Shown piece after piece: positions 7,901 through 16,006 of a stretch of 64,000 nucleotides of DNA. The DNA comes from Amycolatopsis cihanbeyliensis (GTDB lineage: Bacteria; Actinomycetota; Actinomycetes; Mycobacteriales; Pseudonocardiaceae), in the NCBI RefSeq assembly GCF_006715045.1, contig NZ_VFML01000001.1, positions 248,001 to 312,000 on the forward strand. Reading direction: 5' to 3'. Every line of letters starts with the position of its first letter. Position 1 is the stretch's first letter. The position numbers and the translations under genes were made by a program. Below the pieces are notes generated by a model, which did not search any database, was not told the DNA's origin, and was given only the letters and a program-made list of their open reading frames with translations.

Positions 7901-10349
7901 CGTGCGTGCCCTGCACGGCGCCGCGTACGGTTCGATGCTGCGCGCGCTCACCCGGCGGGGTGCGCTCGCGAGCCCGCAAACGGCGGAGGACGTGCTGCGG
8001 GCGGCGCGGGTGCCCGAGCGGCACCACTGGCTGGTGCGCCGCTGGCTCGACCTCCTCGCCGGGGCCGGTCACCTCGGCTTCGACCCCGGGACCGGGCATT
8101 ACACCCCGCGCACCGAGGTCGACGCGGAGGCGGAGCGGCGCGCGTGGGAGCGGGTCGAGCGGCAGGCGGACGCCGGGCTGTGCACGCCCGAGTTCGTCCG
8201 GTACCACCGCGCGCACGTCGAGCGCGTCGACGCGCTGCTGGACGGCGAGCAGAACCCGTTCGAGCTGCTGTTTCCGGAAGGGCGGACGGACACCGCCCGC
8301 GCGGTGTACCGCGATGACGCGATCTCCCGTTACCTCAACCACGGCGCCGCGGCGCTGCTGAACCGGATCGCCGCCGCGCGCGACGAGGACGCCGGGCCAC
8401 TGCGGGTGCTCGAGGCGGGCGCGGGCACCGGCGCCACCACCTCGGCCGTGCTGCCGCTGCTCGCCGGGTTCGACGTCGACTACCTTTTCACCGACATCAC
8501 CCCGTTCTTCCTGCCCGGGGCACGCGCGGAGTTCGCCGGGCTCGGCGGGCTGCGCACCGGTGTGGTCGACCTCGACTCCGGGCATCGCGAGCAGGGCCTC
8601 GCGCCCAACTCGTTCGACGTCGTGCTGTGCGCGGGCATGCTGAACAGCACCCGCGACCCGGGCGTCGCGCTGGAAAGGGCCGTGGAGCTGCTGGTGCCCG
8701 GCGGCTGGCTGGTGTTCACCGAGCCCACCGCCGAGCATCCGCACATCCTGCTCACCCAGGGCTTCCTGATGGACCCACGCGCGGACGGCACCACCCTGCT
8801 CACCCGGGAGCGCTGGCAGGAACTGGCCGAGCGGGCGGGTGCGCGTGCCGTGCTGTGCCTGCCCGAGGACGATCATCCACAGGCCGCGCAGGGCATGCAC
8901 CTGTTCGCCGCGCGCGCCAAGACCGACCGGCGGCAGGTCACGCCCCAGCGGCTGGGCGCGTTCCTCGCCGAGCGCCTGCCCGCGCACATGGTGCCAACCC
9001 ACCTGCAGCTCGTGGACGAGCTGCCCCTCACCGGCAACGGCAAGGTCGACCGCGCGCTGCTGGTCACCTGGCGTCCCGCGCCGCTCGCCGGATCCGACAC
9101 CGGCGAGGACGCCGCACCGGACGAGCTGGAGGCCAGGCTGTGCGCGCTGTGGGCGAGCGCGCTGGGCGTGGCGCGTATCGACAGGGGGGAGAACTTCTAC
9201 GACCGGGGCGCGGACTCGCTGGTCATGGCCAGGGTGGCCGGGCGGCTGCGCGAGGAGGTGCCGGAGGCGGCGGGCGTCGCCTATGACACGCTGCTGCGGC
9301 AGCTGCTGAACGAGCCCACCGTCGCGGCGCTGGCCCGATCCCTGACCGCCGACCGGCCAGCCACCGAGGATGTGCACAGTGGACGTGCCGAGCGCGGGAA
9401 CTCGCTGCTGGTGCCGTTCGGGGGAGGGGAGGAAGGCCCGGCCCGGGTGCTGTTCCACGCCGCGCTCGGGACCATGGACTACTTCCAGCCGATCGGCAAC
9501 GCGCTGGCGCGGCAGGAGCTGGGGCCGGTGGTCGGCATGGCAGTCGCCGACGCCGAAGCCTACTGCGCCATCGAGCCCGGGGAGCTGATCGCCCGGGTCG
9601 CCGACGACTACACCGACCGCCTGCTTTCCGAGGGGTACCAGCGGTTCCAGCTGATCGGTTACTGCCTCGGCGGCCTGCTCGCCACCGAGGTGGCGAGGCG
9701 GATGCTCGAGCGCGGCGTCGCCGTCGACGACCTGACCCTGGTAGACAGCATCCCCATGTTCCTCGAGACCGACGAGGAACTGGCCTTCGAGGCCATCTTC
9801 GTCCCGAATCTCGGGCTCGACCCGGTGGCCACGGTCTTCGGCGAGGACGTCGACCCCGCCGATGTCTACCGCGCCATCGACGGGCTGATGGACGAGCACG
9901 ACCGGGTCATCCCGGCGGGAGCGCTCGCGGCTCTGGGCGGCGACCCCGGCCTCGACGCGGTGGCGGCCGCGGCACGCCGGCAGCACGAGCGCACCCAGCC
10001 GGAGCGCCTCGCCTCCTACGCGGCCGTGGCGGCACGGCAGGCGGGGGTGCCGGTCGATCCGGAGCTGATCCCCGCGCTGTTCCACGTCTGCCGGCACAGC
10101 ATGCGCGCCGCCCGGTTCGACCCCGAGCCGTACGCGGGCGCCATGACCTTCCTGCGCGCCACCGAGCAGCAGTCCTTCGGCATCACCGCGGGGGTCGGCC
10201 ACCTGGTGGCGCCGTTCTGGCAGCGGACCTGCCTCGGCGGGCTCACCGTGATCGACGTTCCCGGCAACCACTTCAGCGTGATCGAACCGCCACAGGTGGA
10301 TGTGACCGCCGCCCACCTCGCTACTCCACTCACCGGGGAAGGGTCATGA
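4932..10349 (+). CDS. Terminal NRPS module: docking-Cy-A(MT)-PCP-TE
   Basis: A 1805-residue terminating module. The ATG at 4932 overlaps the upstream stop; the longer open frame to 4230 runs through the ATPase gene and is not used. Residues 1-55 look like a TubC-type N-terminal docking domain. A cyclisation domain follows (about 70-500) with the Cy motif DSLIAD replacing HHxxxDG. The adenylation domain starts near 520 (YTSGSTGDPKG near 661) and is split after A8 by a SAM-dependent methyltransferase (about 965-1325, motif LEAGAGTGATT); A9/A10 resume at about 1337-1377 (GNGKVDR). The pocket reads by eye as D-L-Y-N-M-S-L-I-W, almost the Cys code. The PCP carries S1429 (GADSL). The C-terminal thioesterase (from about 1490) has a Cys (C1578) in GYCLGG. 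Expected role: add, cyclise and methylate the last Cys, then release the product. Confidence 0.93.
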   Translation: MKAPEIVAELRTLGVDLWAESGQIRFRAPRGVLTDERREALRAHKAEIVRLLDRDGEAATAVGDPDAATEPFPLTDVQAAYLLGRRDPFGYGGVACHGYLEVTYPRLDPVRVADAWNKLIARHDMLRAVISDDGYQRVLPSVPHLPVPARDLRGAGEAEVTAALETVRAELGHRMYDPATWPLFGLRLTRHDGGDVLHISMDSLIADWASAGILLGELDTLLADPAAELPALEIGFRDYLIAERGLRETARYRRDRDYWQARVDELPPAPDLPLGTRSQDGPVRFHRHHARLGADRWAALRARAGRHGITASTAVLTAYAAVLGRWARHPRFTLNLTLLNRQPLHQQVDRLVGDFTSVSPLAVDDGGNAPFSEHARRLGAQLFADLDHRLYSGVEVVREIARRRGREAALLPVVFTSGIGLRTGTSSIGRFGFGITQTPQVFLDCQVGDDADGLVVNWDVREGIFPGGLVEDMFAAFESLLVWLADSDDAWDSGEPVPLPGWQVEERARANDTAAPLPEAPLHAEFFARAARAPDALAVTGPAGTLTYGELARRAGAVANAVRAAGCEPGERVAILMEKGPEQVAAVLGVLLAGAAYLPVDTGQPRLRRERLLRGVRLALTQSWLTERPDRAAIDVDTLQPVADQPAVDEIDPDALAYVIYTSGSTGDPKGVAVTHRAALNTVADVNRRFAVTAEDRVLGLAQLGFDLSVYDIAGPLSVGGALVLPDAGRPADPSHWARLVAEYGVTVWNSVPAQLRMLVSYLDSEPAPLPTPRLAMLSGDWVPVSLPAKATAHLPGLSLVSLGGATEAAIWSIHHPIERVDPEWTSIPYGRPLTNQGFRVLDAALRDCPVWTTGELYITGSGLATGYFGAPELTAAKFFHHPVDGQRLYRTGDLGRYLPGGDIEFLGREDNQVKIRGHRIELGEIEAALLAHPEVGGAAVVVDGDGLLGFAEPARHTEPAEPLDRTIDAVRRFADRQVTGLGAEQVTEHVRALHGAAYGSMLRALTRRGALASPQTAEDVLRAARVPERHHWLVRRWLDLLAGAGHLGFDPGTGHYTPRTEVDAEAERRAWERVERQADAGLCTPEFVRYHRAHVERVDALLDGEQNPFELLFPEGRTDTARAVYRDDAISRYLNHGAAALLNRIAAARDEDAGPLRVLEAGAGTGATTSAVLPLLAGFDVDYLFTDITPFFLPGARAEFAGLGGLRTGVVDLDSGHREQGLAPNSFDVVLCAGMLNSTRDPGVALERAVELLVPGGWLVFTEPTAEHPHILLTQGFLMDPRADGTTLLTRERWQELAERAGARAVLCLPEDDHPQAAQGMHLFAARAKTDRRQVTPQRLGAFLAERLPAHMVPTHLQLVDELPLTGNGKVDRALLVTWRPAPLAGSDTGEDAAPDELEARLCALWASALGVARIDRGENFYDRGADSLVMARVAGRLREEVPEAAGVAYDTLLRQLLNEPTVAALARSLTADRPATEDVHSGRAERGNSLLVPFGGGEEGPARVLFHAALGTMDYFQPIGNALARQELGPVVGMAVADAEAYCAIEPGELIARVADDYTDRLLSEGYQRFQLIGYCLGGLLATEVARRMLERGVAVDDLTLVDSIPMFLETDEELAFEAIFVPNLGLDPVATVFGEDVDPADVYRAIDGLMDEHDRVIPAGALAALGGDPGLDAVAAAARRQHERTQPERLASYAAVAARQAGVPVDPELIPALFHVCRHSMRAARFDPEPYAGAMTFLRATEQQSFGITAGVGHLVAPFWQRTCLGGLTVIDVPGNHFSVIEPPQVDVTAAHLATPLTGEGS

Positions 10350-12187
10350 CGACCACGACAACTACCTCCACCGTCGACGAGACACCGACCGGCACCGGCG
10401 CGCGGGAGCCCACCGGGGAGGACCCTGGCCGGCGGCGGCGCACTCGCTCCGGGGCCGCGCTGCGCGAGCTGCGCAGGCCGGTGGCCCGGCTGACCCGGCT
10501 GGGCGTGGTTTTCGGCGCCCTCGGGGCGCTCACCACCCTCGTCCCGTTCGCCGGTCTCGCCGAGCTGGGCCGGGCCCTGCTGGAGCCGGGAGCAGGCAGG
10601 CCCGTCGACGGCGGCGAGCTGGCGCTGATCGCGGCCGTCGTCGTCGCCGCGCTCGTCGTGGGCTGGCTCGCGGGCGGCCTCGCGCTCTGGTTCACGCACC
10701 AGGCCGACGCCCGGTTGCAGACGATCCTGCGCCGCCGCATGGTGCGCCGCCTCGGCGCCGTCCCGCTCGGCTGGTACTCCGACACCATGTCCGGGCAGGT
10801 GCGCAAGGCCGCCCAGGACGACATCGACGACCTGCACCACCTCGTCGCGCACCACGACGTCGAGCTGACCGGCGCGATCGTGCTCCCGGTCGCGGGCGTG
10901 GCGTACCTGTGCTGGCTGGACTGGCGGCTCGCCCTGCTCGCCGTCGCCACGCTGCCCATCTACCTGGTCGCCTACGCGTGGATGATGCGCGGCTTCGCCG
11001 ACAAGATGCGGCAGATGGACGCGGGCTTCGCGAAGGTGAGCGCCGCGATCGTCGAGTTCGTCCACGGCATCACCGTGGTGAAGGTGTTCGGCCAGGTGGG
11101 CCGCGCGCACGACAGTTACCGCCGCGCGGTGGACGAGTACGGGCAGCGCTATGCCGGCTGGGTCCGCCCGGTGCTGCGGCTGGAGGCGCTCACCTCGATG
11201 GCGCTGTCCGCGCCGGTGATCGCGGTGGTGAGCCTCGCCGGCGGCATCTGGTTCACCGCGCGGGGTTGGGTGACCCCGGTCGAGGCGTTGACCGAGGTGC
11301 TCGTCGCGCTCGTCATCCCGACCACGCTGCTCACCCTGAACAACGGCCTGACCGCGCAGCGCAAGGCCGTGGCCGCCGCCGAGCGGATCGTGACGTTGCT
11401 GCGCACGCCGAGCCTGCCGGTCGCCGAGCACCCCGAGGAACCCGACGGTCACCACGTCGAGTTCGCCGACGTGTCGTTCAGCTACGACGGCACCGAACCC
11501 GTTCTGTCCCATGTGGATCTGGAGTGCCTTCCGGGCACGGTCACCGCACTCGTCGGCAGCTCCGGCGCGGGCAAGTCGACCATGGCGAAGCTGCTGCCCC
11601 GGTTCTACGACGTCACCGGCGGCGCCATCCGCCTCGGCGGGGTGGACCTGCGCCGGATCGCCCCGGAGACGCTGTACCGCAAGGTCGGGTTCGTGCTGCA
11701 GGACGTGCAACTGCTGCATGGCACCGTCGCGGACAACCTGCGTCTCGGCCGGCCGGACGCCGGTGCCGACGACCTCGTCGCGGCGGCGACGGCGGCCCGC
11801 ATCCACGACCGGGTCCTGGCGCTGCCCCGGGGATACGACTCGGTCGTCGGAGAGGATGCGGTGTTCTCCGGCGGGGAGGCGCAGCGCATCTCCATCGCGC
11901 GTGCCCTGCTCGCCGACACCCCGGTGCTGGTGCTGGACGAGGCCACCGCCTACGCGGACCCGGAGTCGGAGGCGCAGATCCAGGACGCGCTGTCGGTACT
12001 CGCCAGCGGTCGCACCGTGCTCGTCATCGCGCACCGCCTGGCCACCATCACCGGGGCCGACCAGATCGTCGTGCTCGACGGCGGAGTGGTCGCCGAACGC
12101 GGCACCCACGAGGAGTTGCTCGCCGCGGGCGGTCGGTACGCGCGCATGTGGCGGGCCTACACGCGGGCCGAAGGGAGCGGGAAGTGA
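10346..12187 (+). CDS. ABC transporter, fused membrane and ATPase domains (YbtP/IrtA-like)
   Basis: A 613-residue half-transporter of the exporter fold (six helices, then one cassette). The ATPase domain has Walker A GSSGAGKST, signature FSGGEAQRISIARALL and Walker B VLVLDEATAYADPESE. A Tyr-Ala in place of Leu after DEATA resembles the IrtA/YbtP subgroup, whose members import iron-siderophore complexes despite their exporter fold. About 30 Thr- and Arg-rich N-terminal residues precede the first helix. It overlaps the NRPS stop (ATGA) and the next ABC gene (GTGA), so it is made together with its likely partner as a heterodimer. Transport direction cannot be read from sequence; import is inferred from family and neighbours. 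Confidence 0.9.
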   Translation: MTTTTTTSTVDETPTGTGAREPTGEDPGRRRRTRSGAALRELRRPVARLTRLGVVFGALGALTTLVPFAGLAELGRALLEPGAGRPVDGGELALIAAVVVAALVVGWLAGGLALWFTHQADARLQTILRRRMVRRLGAVPLGWYSDTMSGQVRKAAQDDIDDLHHLVAHHDVELTGAIVLPVAGVAYLCWLDWRLALLAVATLPIYLVAYAWMMRGFADKMRQMDAGFAKVSAAIVEFVHGITVVKVFGQVGRAHDSYRRAVDEYGQRYAGWVRPVLRLEALTSMALSAPVIAVVSLAGGIWFTARGWVTPVEALTEVLVALVIPTTLLTLNNGLTAQRKAVAAAERIVTLLRTPSLPVAEHPEEPDGHHVEFADVSFSYDGTEPVLSHVDLECLPGTVTALVGSSGAGKSTMAKLLPRFYDVTGGAIRLGGVDLRRIAPETLYRKVGFVLQDVQLLHGTVADNLRLGRPDAGADDLVAAATAARIHDRVLALPRGYDSVVGEDAVFSGGEAQRISIARALLADTPVLVLDEATAYADPESEAQIQDALSVLASGRTVLVIAHRLATITGADQIVVLDGGVVAERGTHEELLAAGGRYARMWRAYTRAEGSGK

Positions 12188-13914
12188 TCAGGGACCTGAT
12201 GACGATCATGGGGCCGGAGCACCGCCGCTCGGTCCGGATCTACCTCGCGTGGCTGGTGGCCTTCGGGGTACTGCAGGGGGTGGCCACGGCGCTGCTCGTG
12301 CCGGTGCTCCAAGCCCTGCTGGCCGGGCAGACCGGCATCGCGCTGCGCTGGCTGCTCGTCCTGCTGGCCGCCGTCGTGATCACCTGCGTGGCGCGCTACC
12401 AGCAGGCGATGAAGGGCTTCGCGCTGGCGCTGGTGACGTTGACCAGCCTGCACCGCAGGCTCGGCGACCACGTCGCGACCCTGCCACTGGGCTGGTTCTC
12501 CTCCGAGCAGGTGGGCAGGCTCTCGCGCAGCGCCACCGGTGGCACGCTGATGGTCACCAACGTCACCGCGCACCTGCTGACCCCGGTCGCCAGCGGCATT
12601 CTCACCCCCGCCACCGTCGCGCTCGCGATGCTCGCCTTCGACTGGCGGCTCGGGCTGGCCACCGTGCTGTGCGCGCCGCTGCTGTACCTGGTGCATCGCT
12701 GGGCCGCCACCGCGGTGGGCCGCAGCGAGGAGCGCACCGACGCCGCGGGCGCACTCGCCAGCAGCCGGGTGGTGGAGTTCGCCCGCAACCAGCAGGTGCT
12801 GCGGGCGTTCGGCCGTACCACCGAGGGCTACCAGCCGCTGGAGGACGCGATCGAGCGGCAGCGCGGCGCGTGGGGCCGGATGCTGGCGCAGACCGCGCCC
12901 CGGCTGCTCGGCAGCGGCCTCGCGGTGCAGCTCGCGTTCGCCGTGGTGATCGCGGTCGGCGTGAGCCTCGCCGCAGGCGGGGCGATCGACCCGGTGCCGC
13001 TCGTGGCGCTGCTTGCGCTGGCCGCGCGGCTGACCGGCCCGCTGGCCGAGCTGGCCGGGCAGAGCGGGATGCTGCGGATGGCGGCCAACGACCTGCGCCG
13101 CCTCGCCGCCATCTTCGACGAGCCGCCGCTGCCCGAGCCCGCCCGATCCCGCGAGCTCACCGCGCCGGGCGAGATCGCGCTGACCGGGGTGACCTTCGGC
13201 TACGAGCCGGACCGTCCGGTGCTGGCGGACGTCACGTTCCGCGTGCCACCGCGCACCATGACCGCCATCGTGGGTGCCTCCGGCTCCGGCAAGACCACGA
13301 TCACCCGGCTCGTCCTCCGGTTCTTCGACGTGGATGCCGGGGTGGTCTCGGTGGGCGGCGCCGACGTGCGCGAACTGTCCACGACGGACCTCATGGCGCA
13401 GATCTCGGTCGTGATGCAGGACGTGTACCTGTTCGACGACACCCTGGAAGCCAACATCCGCCTCGGTCGGCCATCGGCGTCCGAGGCGGATGTCCGGGAG
13501 GCGGCGCGGCTGGCCGGGGTGGACGAGATCGTGGCCAGGCTGCCGCACGGCTGGCGGACCGGGGTCGGTGAGGGCGGCGCGTCCCTCTCCGGTGGGGAAC
13601 GGCAGCGGGTCTCGGTGGCCAGGGCCATCCTCAAGGACGCGCCGATCGTGCTGCTCGACGAGGCGACCGCCGCGCTCGACCCGGAGAACGAGCGGTACGT
13701 GGCCAGCGCGCTGCGTGCCCTGTCCGACCGCGCCACGCTGCTCGTGATCGCGCACAAGCTGCCCACCGTCGTCGCGGCCGACCAGATCCTCGTGCTCGAC
13801 GGCGGTCGCGTCGCCGAGGCCGGTACGCACGAGGAACTGCTTGCCTCCGGCGGTGCCTACACGCGGTTCTGGAACGAGCGCTCCCGCGCCGAGGGCTGGC
13901 GGCTGGTGCCATGA
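12184..13914 (+). CDS. ABC transporter, fused membrane and ATPase domains (YbtQ/IrtB-like)
   Basis: A 576-residue partner half-transporter. The GTG at 12184 overlaps the previous stop and gives MIRDLMTIMGPEHRRSV before the first helix; the longer frame upstream lies inside the other ABC gene. The cassette has Walker A GASGSGKTT, signature LSGGERQRVSVARAIL and Walker B IVLLDEATAALDPENE, all complete. With the product of 10346-12187 it should form a YbtPQ/IrtAB-type heterodimer for uptake of the metal-loaded siderophore; secretion of the free siderophore remains possible. The stop overlaps the start of the reductase gene. Confidence 0.9.
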   Translation: MIRDLMTIMGPEHRRSVRIYLAWLVAFGVLQGVATALLVPVLQALLAGQTGIALRWLLVLLAAVVITCVARYQQAMKGFALALVTLTSLHRRLGDHVATLPLGWFSSEQVGRLSRSATGGTLMVTNVTAHLLTPVASGILTPATVALAMLAFDWRLGLATVLCAPLLYLVHRWAATAVGRSEERTDAAGALASSRVVEFARNQQVLRAFGRTTEGYQPLEDAIERQRGAWGRMLAQTAPRLLGSGLAVQLAFAVVIAVGVSLAAGGAIDPVPLVALLALAARLTGPLAELAGQSGMLRMAANDLRRLAAIFDEPPLPEPARSRELTAPGEIALTGVTFGYEPDRPVLADVTFRVPPRTMTAIVGASGSGKTTITRLVLRFFDVDAGVVSVGGADVRELSTTDLMAQISVVMQDVYLFDDTLEANIRLGRPSASEADVREAARLAGVDEIVARLPHGWRTGVGEGGASLSGGERQRVSVARAILKDAPIVLLDEATAALDPENERYVASALRALSDRATLLVIAHKLPTVVAADQILVLDGGRVAEAGTHEELLASGGAYTRFWNERSRAEGWRLVP

Positions 13915-14975
13915 ACGCCATCGCAGTCGTGGGCGCGTCCGGCCAGGTGGGCACGCGCACCGCCAGAATCCTGCGCGACCTGGGTGCCGGGCCGCTTCGC
14001 TTGTCCACACGTGACACCGAAGGGCGGCGTACGGTCGACGTCCACGATCCGGCTTCGCTGGACCGGTTCGCGCGCGGGTGCCGGATCGTGGTCAACTGCG
14101 CCGGACCGTCACATGCCGTCGGCGACCGGGTGGCGCGGGCGGCGCTGCGGGCCGGGGCCGGCTACGTGGACGCCGCCGGGGACGACGCGGTGTACGCCGC
14201 GCTCGGCCGGGTGGGTACCGGTGGGCATCGCGTGGTGCTCTCCGCCGGGCTCCAGCCTGGTCTCACCGGCCTGCTGCCGCGCTGGGCCGCGGCCGGCGAG
14301 CTGGACACCGTGCACGGGCTGCGGGTGTACCTCGGTGTGCTGGACGAGTTCACCGCCGCGGCCGCCGACGATTTCCTGCACGCGGCGGCCGACGGCACGA
14401 GCGAGCCCCTGGCCGCGTGGCGGGGCGGTACCCGCCGCTCCGGCGCGCTGACCAGGCGCGACGAGGCCACGCTGCCGTTCCTGCCCGGCCCGGTCACGCT
14501 ACTGCCCGCGCTGAGTACCGAGTCCGAACGACTCGCCCGCGCGCTCGGGCTGGTCGAAGGCGACTGGTACACCGCGCTGACCGGCGAGCACGTTCGCGCC
14601 GCGTTCGGCCGCGTCCGCACGCTCGACCGTGCCGAGGCCGTCGCCGCACTGCGTCGCGCCAGCGGGCTCGACCTCGCGGGCCGGGAGCCGCACGTCCTGC
14701 TGCTCGTCCAGGTCGACGGCACCCGGGGAGACGGGCCGGGTATCCGCACGGTGCTGCTGCGCGGGCGTGGCAACGGCGAGCTGACCGGTGCGGTCACGGC
14801 GCTGGCCACGCTCGCCGTCGACCGGGCGGAGGTGCCGCCCGGCACGCACTTCGCGGCCGACGTGCTCGACCCGGCGATCACCATCCAGCGGTTGACCGCC
14901 GCGGGTATCGCCGAGCCGGTCGTGTTCGACACCGGGATCGAGCGGCTCGCCTCGATAGAGGAGGGAGTCCTGTGA
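13911..14975 (+). CDS. Saccharopine-dehydrogenase-like NAD(P)H oxidoreductase, candidate thiazoline reductase
   Basis: A 354-residue Rossmann protein. The N-terminus reads MNAIAVVGASGQVGTRTARIL, a dinucleotide-binding GxSGxxG loop, followed by VNCAGPSHAVGDRVARAAL and YVDAAGDDAVY, the pattern of the saccharopine dehydrogenase NADP-binding family. Classical thiazolinyl imide reductases (PchG, Irp3/YbtU) belong to a different oxidoreductase family. Its position between the transporters and the methyltransferases in a Cys-cyclising NRPS cluster makes it the best candidate for reducing one thiazoline to a thiazolidine before N-methylation. The fold call is firm; the substrate is inferred. It overlaps both neighbours by 4 bases. 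Confidence 0.75.
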   Translation: MNAIAVVGASGQVGTRTARILRDLGAGPLRLSTRDTEGRRTVDVHDPASLDRFARGCRIVVNCAGPSHAVGDRVARAALRAGAGYVDAAGDDAVYAALGRVGTGGHRVVLSAGLQPGLTGLLPRWAAAGELDTVHGLRVYLGVLDEFTAAAADDFLHAAADGTSEPLAAWRGGTRRSGALTRRDEATLPFLPGPVTLLPALSTESERLARALGLVEGDWYTALTGEHVRAAFGRVRTLDRAEAVAALRRASGLDLAGREPHVLLLVQVDGTRGDGPGIRTVLLRGRGNGELTGAVTALATLAVDRAEVPPGTHFAADVLDPAITIQRLTAAGIAEPVVFDTGIERLASIEEGVL

Positions 14976-16006
14976 CGCTTGAACGTGCGCATGAGGCTGG
15001 GCTCGCGGCGATCGCCGGGCACGACGTGGCCGCACTGCCCGGCGCACTGCGCCGGGTGGAGGAGACCAGCCTGCGCGCCATGGCCGCCGTGCTGCCGTCC
15101 ACCGGGGTGGCGGCGCGGCACGCGTGGCTGGTGGACCGCTGGCGGGCCGCGCTGGAGGGCGAGCCGGACATCGAACCGGACGGCGGCGCGCCGGGTCCCG
15201 AGTTCGAGGACGCCTACGCCACGCTCGGGTTCCCGCCTGCCATGGCCCGCTTCCACCGGGCGGCGCTCGCGCGGCTGTCCGGCCTGCTGGCCGACGAGGT
15301 CGACGTGCGGCAGTTGCTGTTCGGCGACGCCGACGTGCTCACCGCACTGGCGGCCTACCAGGACAACGTTTTCACCGGCTACCTCAACGCCGCGAGCGCG
15401 GACCTGGTGCGCCAGGCCGCCGACGCCACCCCGTACCCGCTGCGCGTGCTGGAGCTCGGCGGCGGCGCCGGGCTGTGCACGGCCGCCGCGCTCGCCGCCC
15501 TGCGCGGCGCGCGGTACGAGTACCTGTTCACCGATGTCTCGCGGCTGTTCACCGTCGCCGCGGCGCGGCGTTTCGCCGAACACCCGGGCGTGGACCATGC
15601 GCTGCTGGACATCGACACCGACTTCGCGGCACAGGGCAGGGAGGCGGGCAGCGCGGATGTCGTACTCGCGGGCAACGTCCTGCACAACGCGACCCATGTC
15701 GGCCGCGCGCTGGAGCGTATCCGGTGGCTGCTCGCGCCCGGCGGCTCGCTGGTGTTCACCGAGTCCACCCGTGAGAACCACGCGATCCTCACGTCGATGC
15801 AGTTCCTGCTCTCACCCGAGCCGGGACGAGCCCGGCTCGGCAGCGACGACCGGCGTGGCCCCGCCGGCGCCGTGTTCGTCGACGAGGCCGGCTGGTGCGC
15901 GGAGCTGACCGGTGCGGGTTTCACCCCGCCCCGCACCCTGCCAGACCCGGAGTCCCCGCTCGCCGTCGCGGGACAGCAACTGTTCTGGAGCCGCCGTGTG
16001 GAGTGA
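14972..16006 (+). CDS. SAM-dependent methyltransferase, stand-alone relative of NRPS-embedded MT
   Basis: A 344-residue class I methyltransferase. The GTG at 14972 overlaps the reductase stop. The SAM motif I is LELGGGAGLCTAAAL, followed by YEYLFTDVSRLF, a post-motif NVLHNATH and LLAPGGSLVFTESTRENHAI. These blocks line up with the methyltransferase inserted in the adenylation domain of the terminal module (LEAGAGTGATT, DYLFTDITPFF, LVPGGWLVFTEPTAEHPHI). The N-terminal 150 residues are helical and also match the helical lid of that domain. It probably methylates a carrier-bound intermediate such as a thiazoline C-alpha or ring nitrogen. The Gly-rich loop is slightly divergent (GGGAG instead of GAGTG), so reduced activity cannot be excluded. 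Confidence 0.82.
   Translation: MTLERAHEAGLAAIAGHDVAALPGALRRVEETSLRAMAAVLPSTGVAARHAWLVDRWRAALEGEPDIEPDGGAPGPEFEDAYATLGFPPAMARFHRAALARLSGLLADEVDVRQLLFGDADVLTALAAYQDNVFTGYLNAASADLVRQAADATPYPLRVLELGGGAGLCTAAALAALRGARYEYLFTDVSRLFTVAAARRFAEHPGVDHALLDIDTDFAAQGREAGSADVVLAGNVLHNATHVGRALERIRWLLAPGGSLVFTESTRENHAILTSMQFLLSPEPGRARLGSDDRRGPAGAVFVDEAGWCAELTGAGFTPPRTLPDPESPLAVAGQQLFWSRRVE

Noticed and set aside
6366..10316. A 1316-codon open frame on the minus strand across the terminal NRPS module
   Set aside because: It is antisense to clear NRPS domains and is only open because of high GC at codon third positions. The translation is Gly/Arg/His-rich without any known motif.
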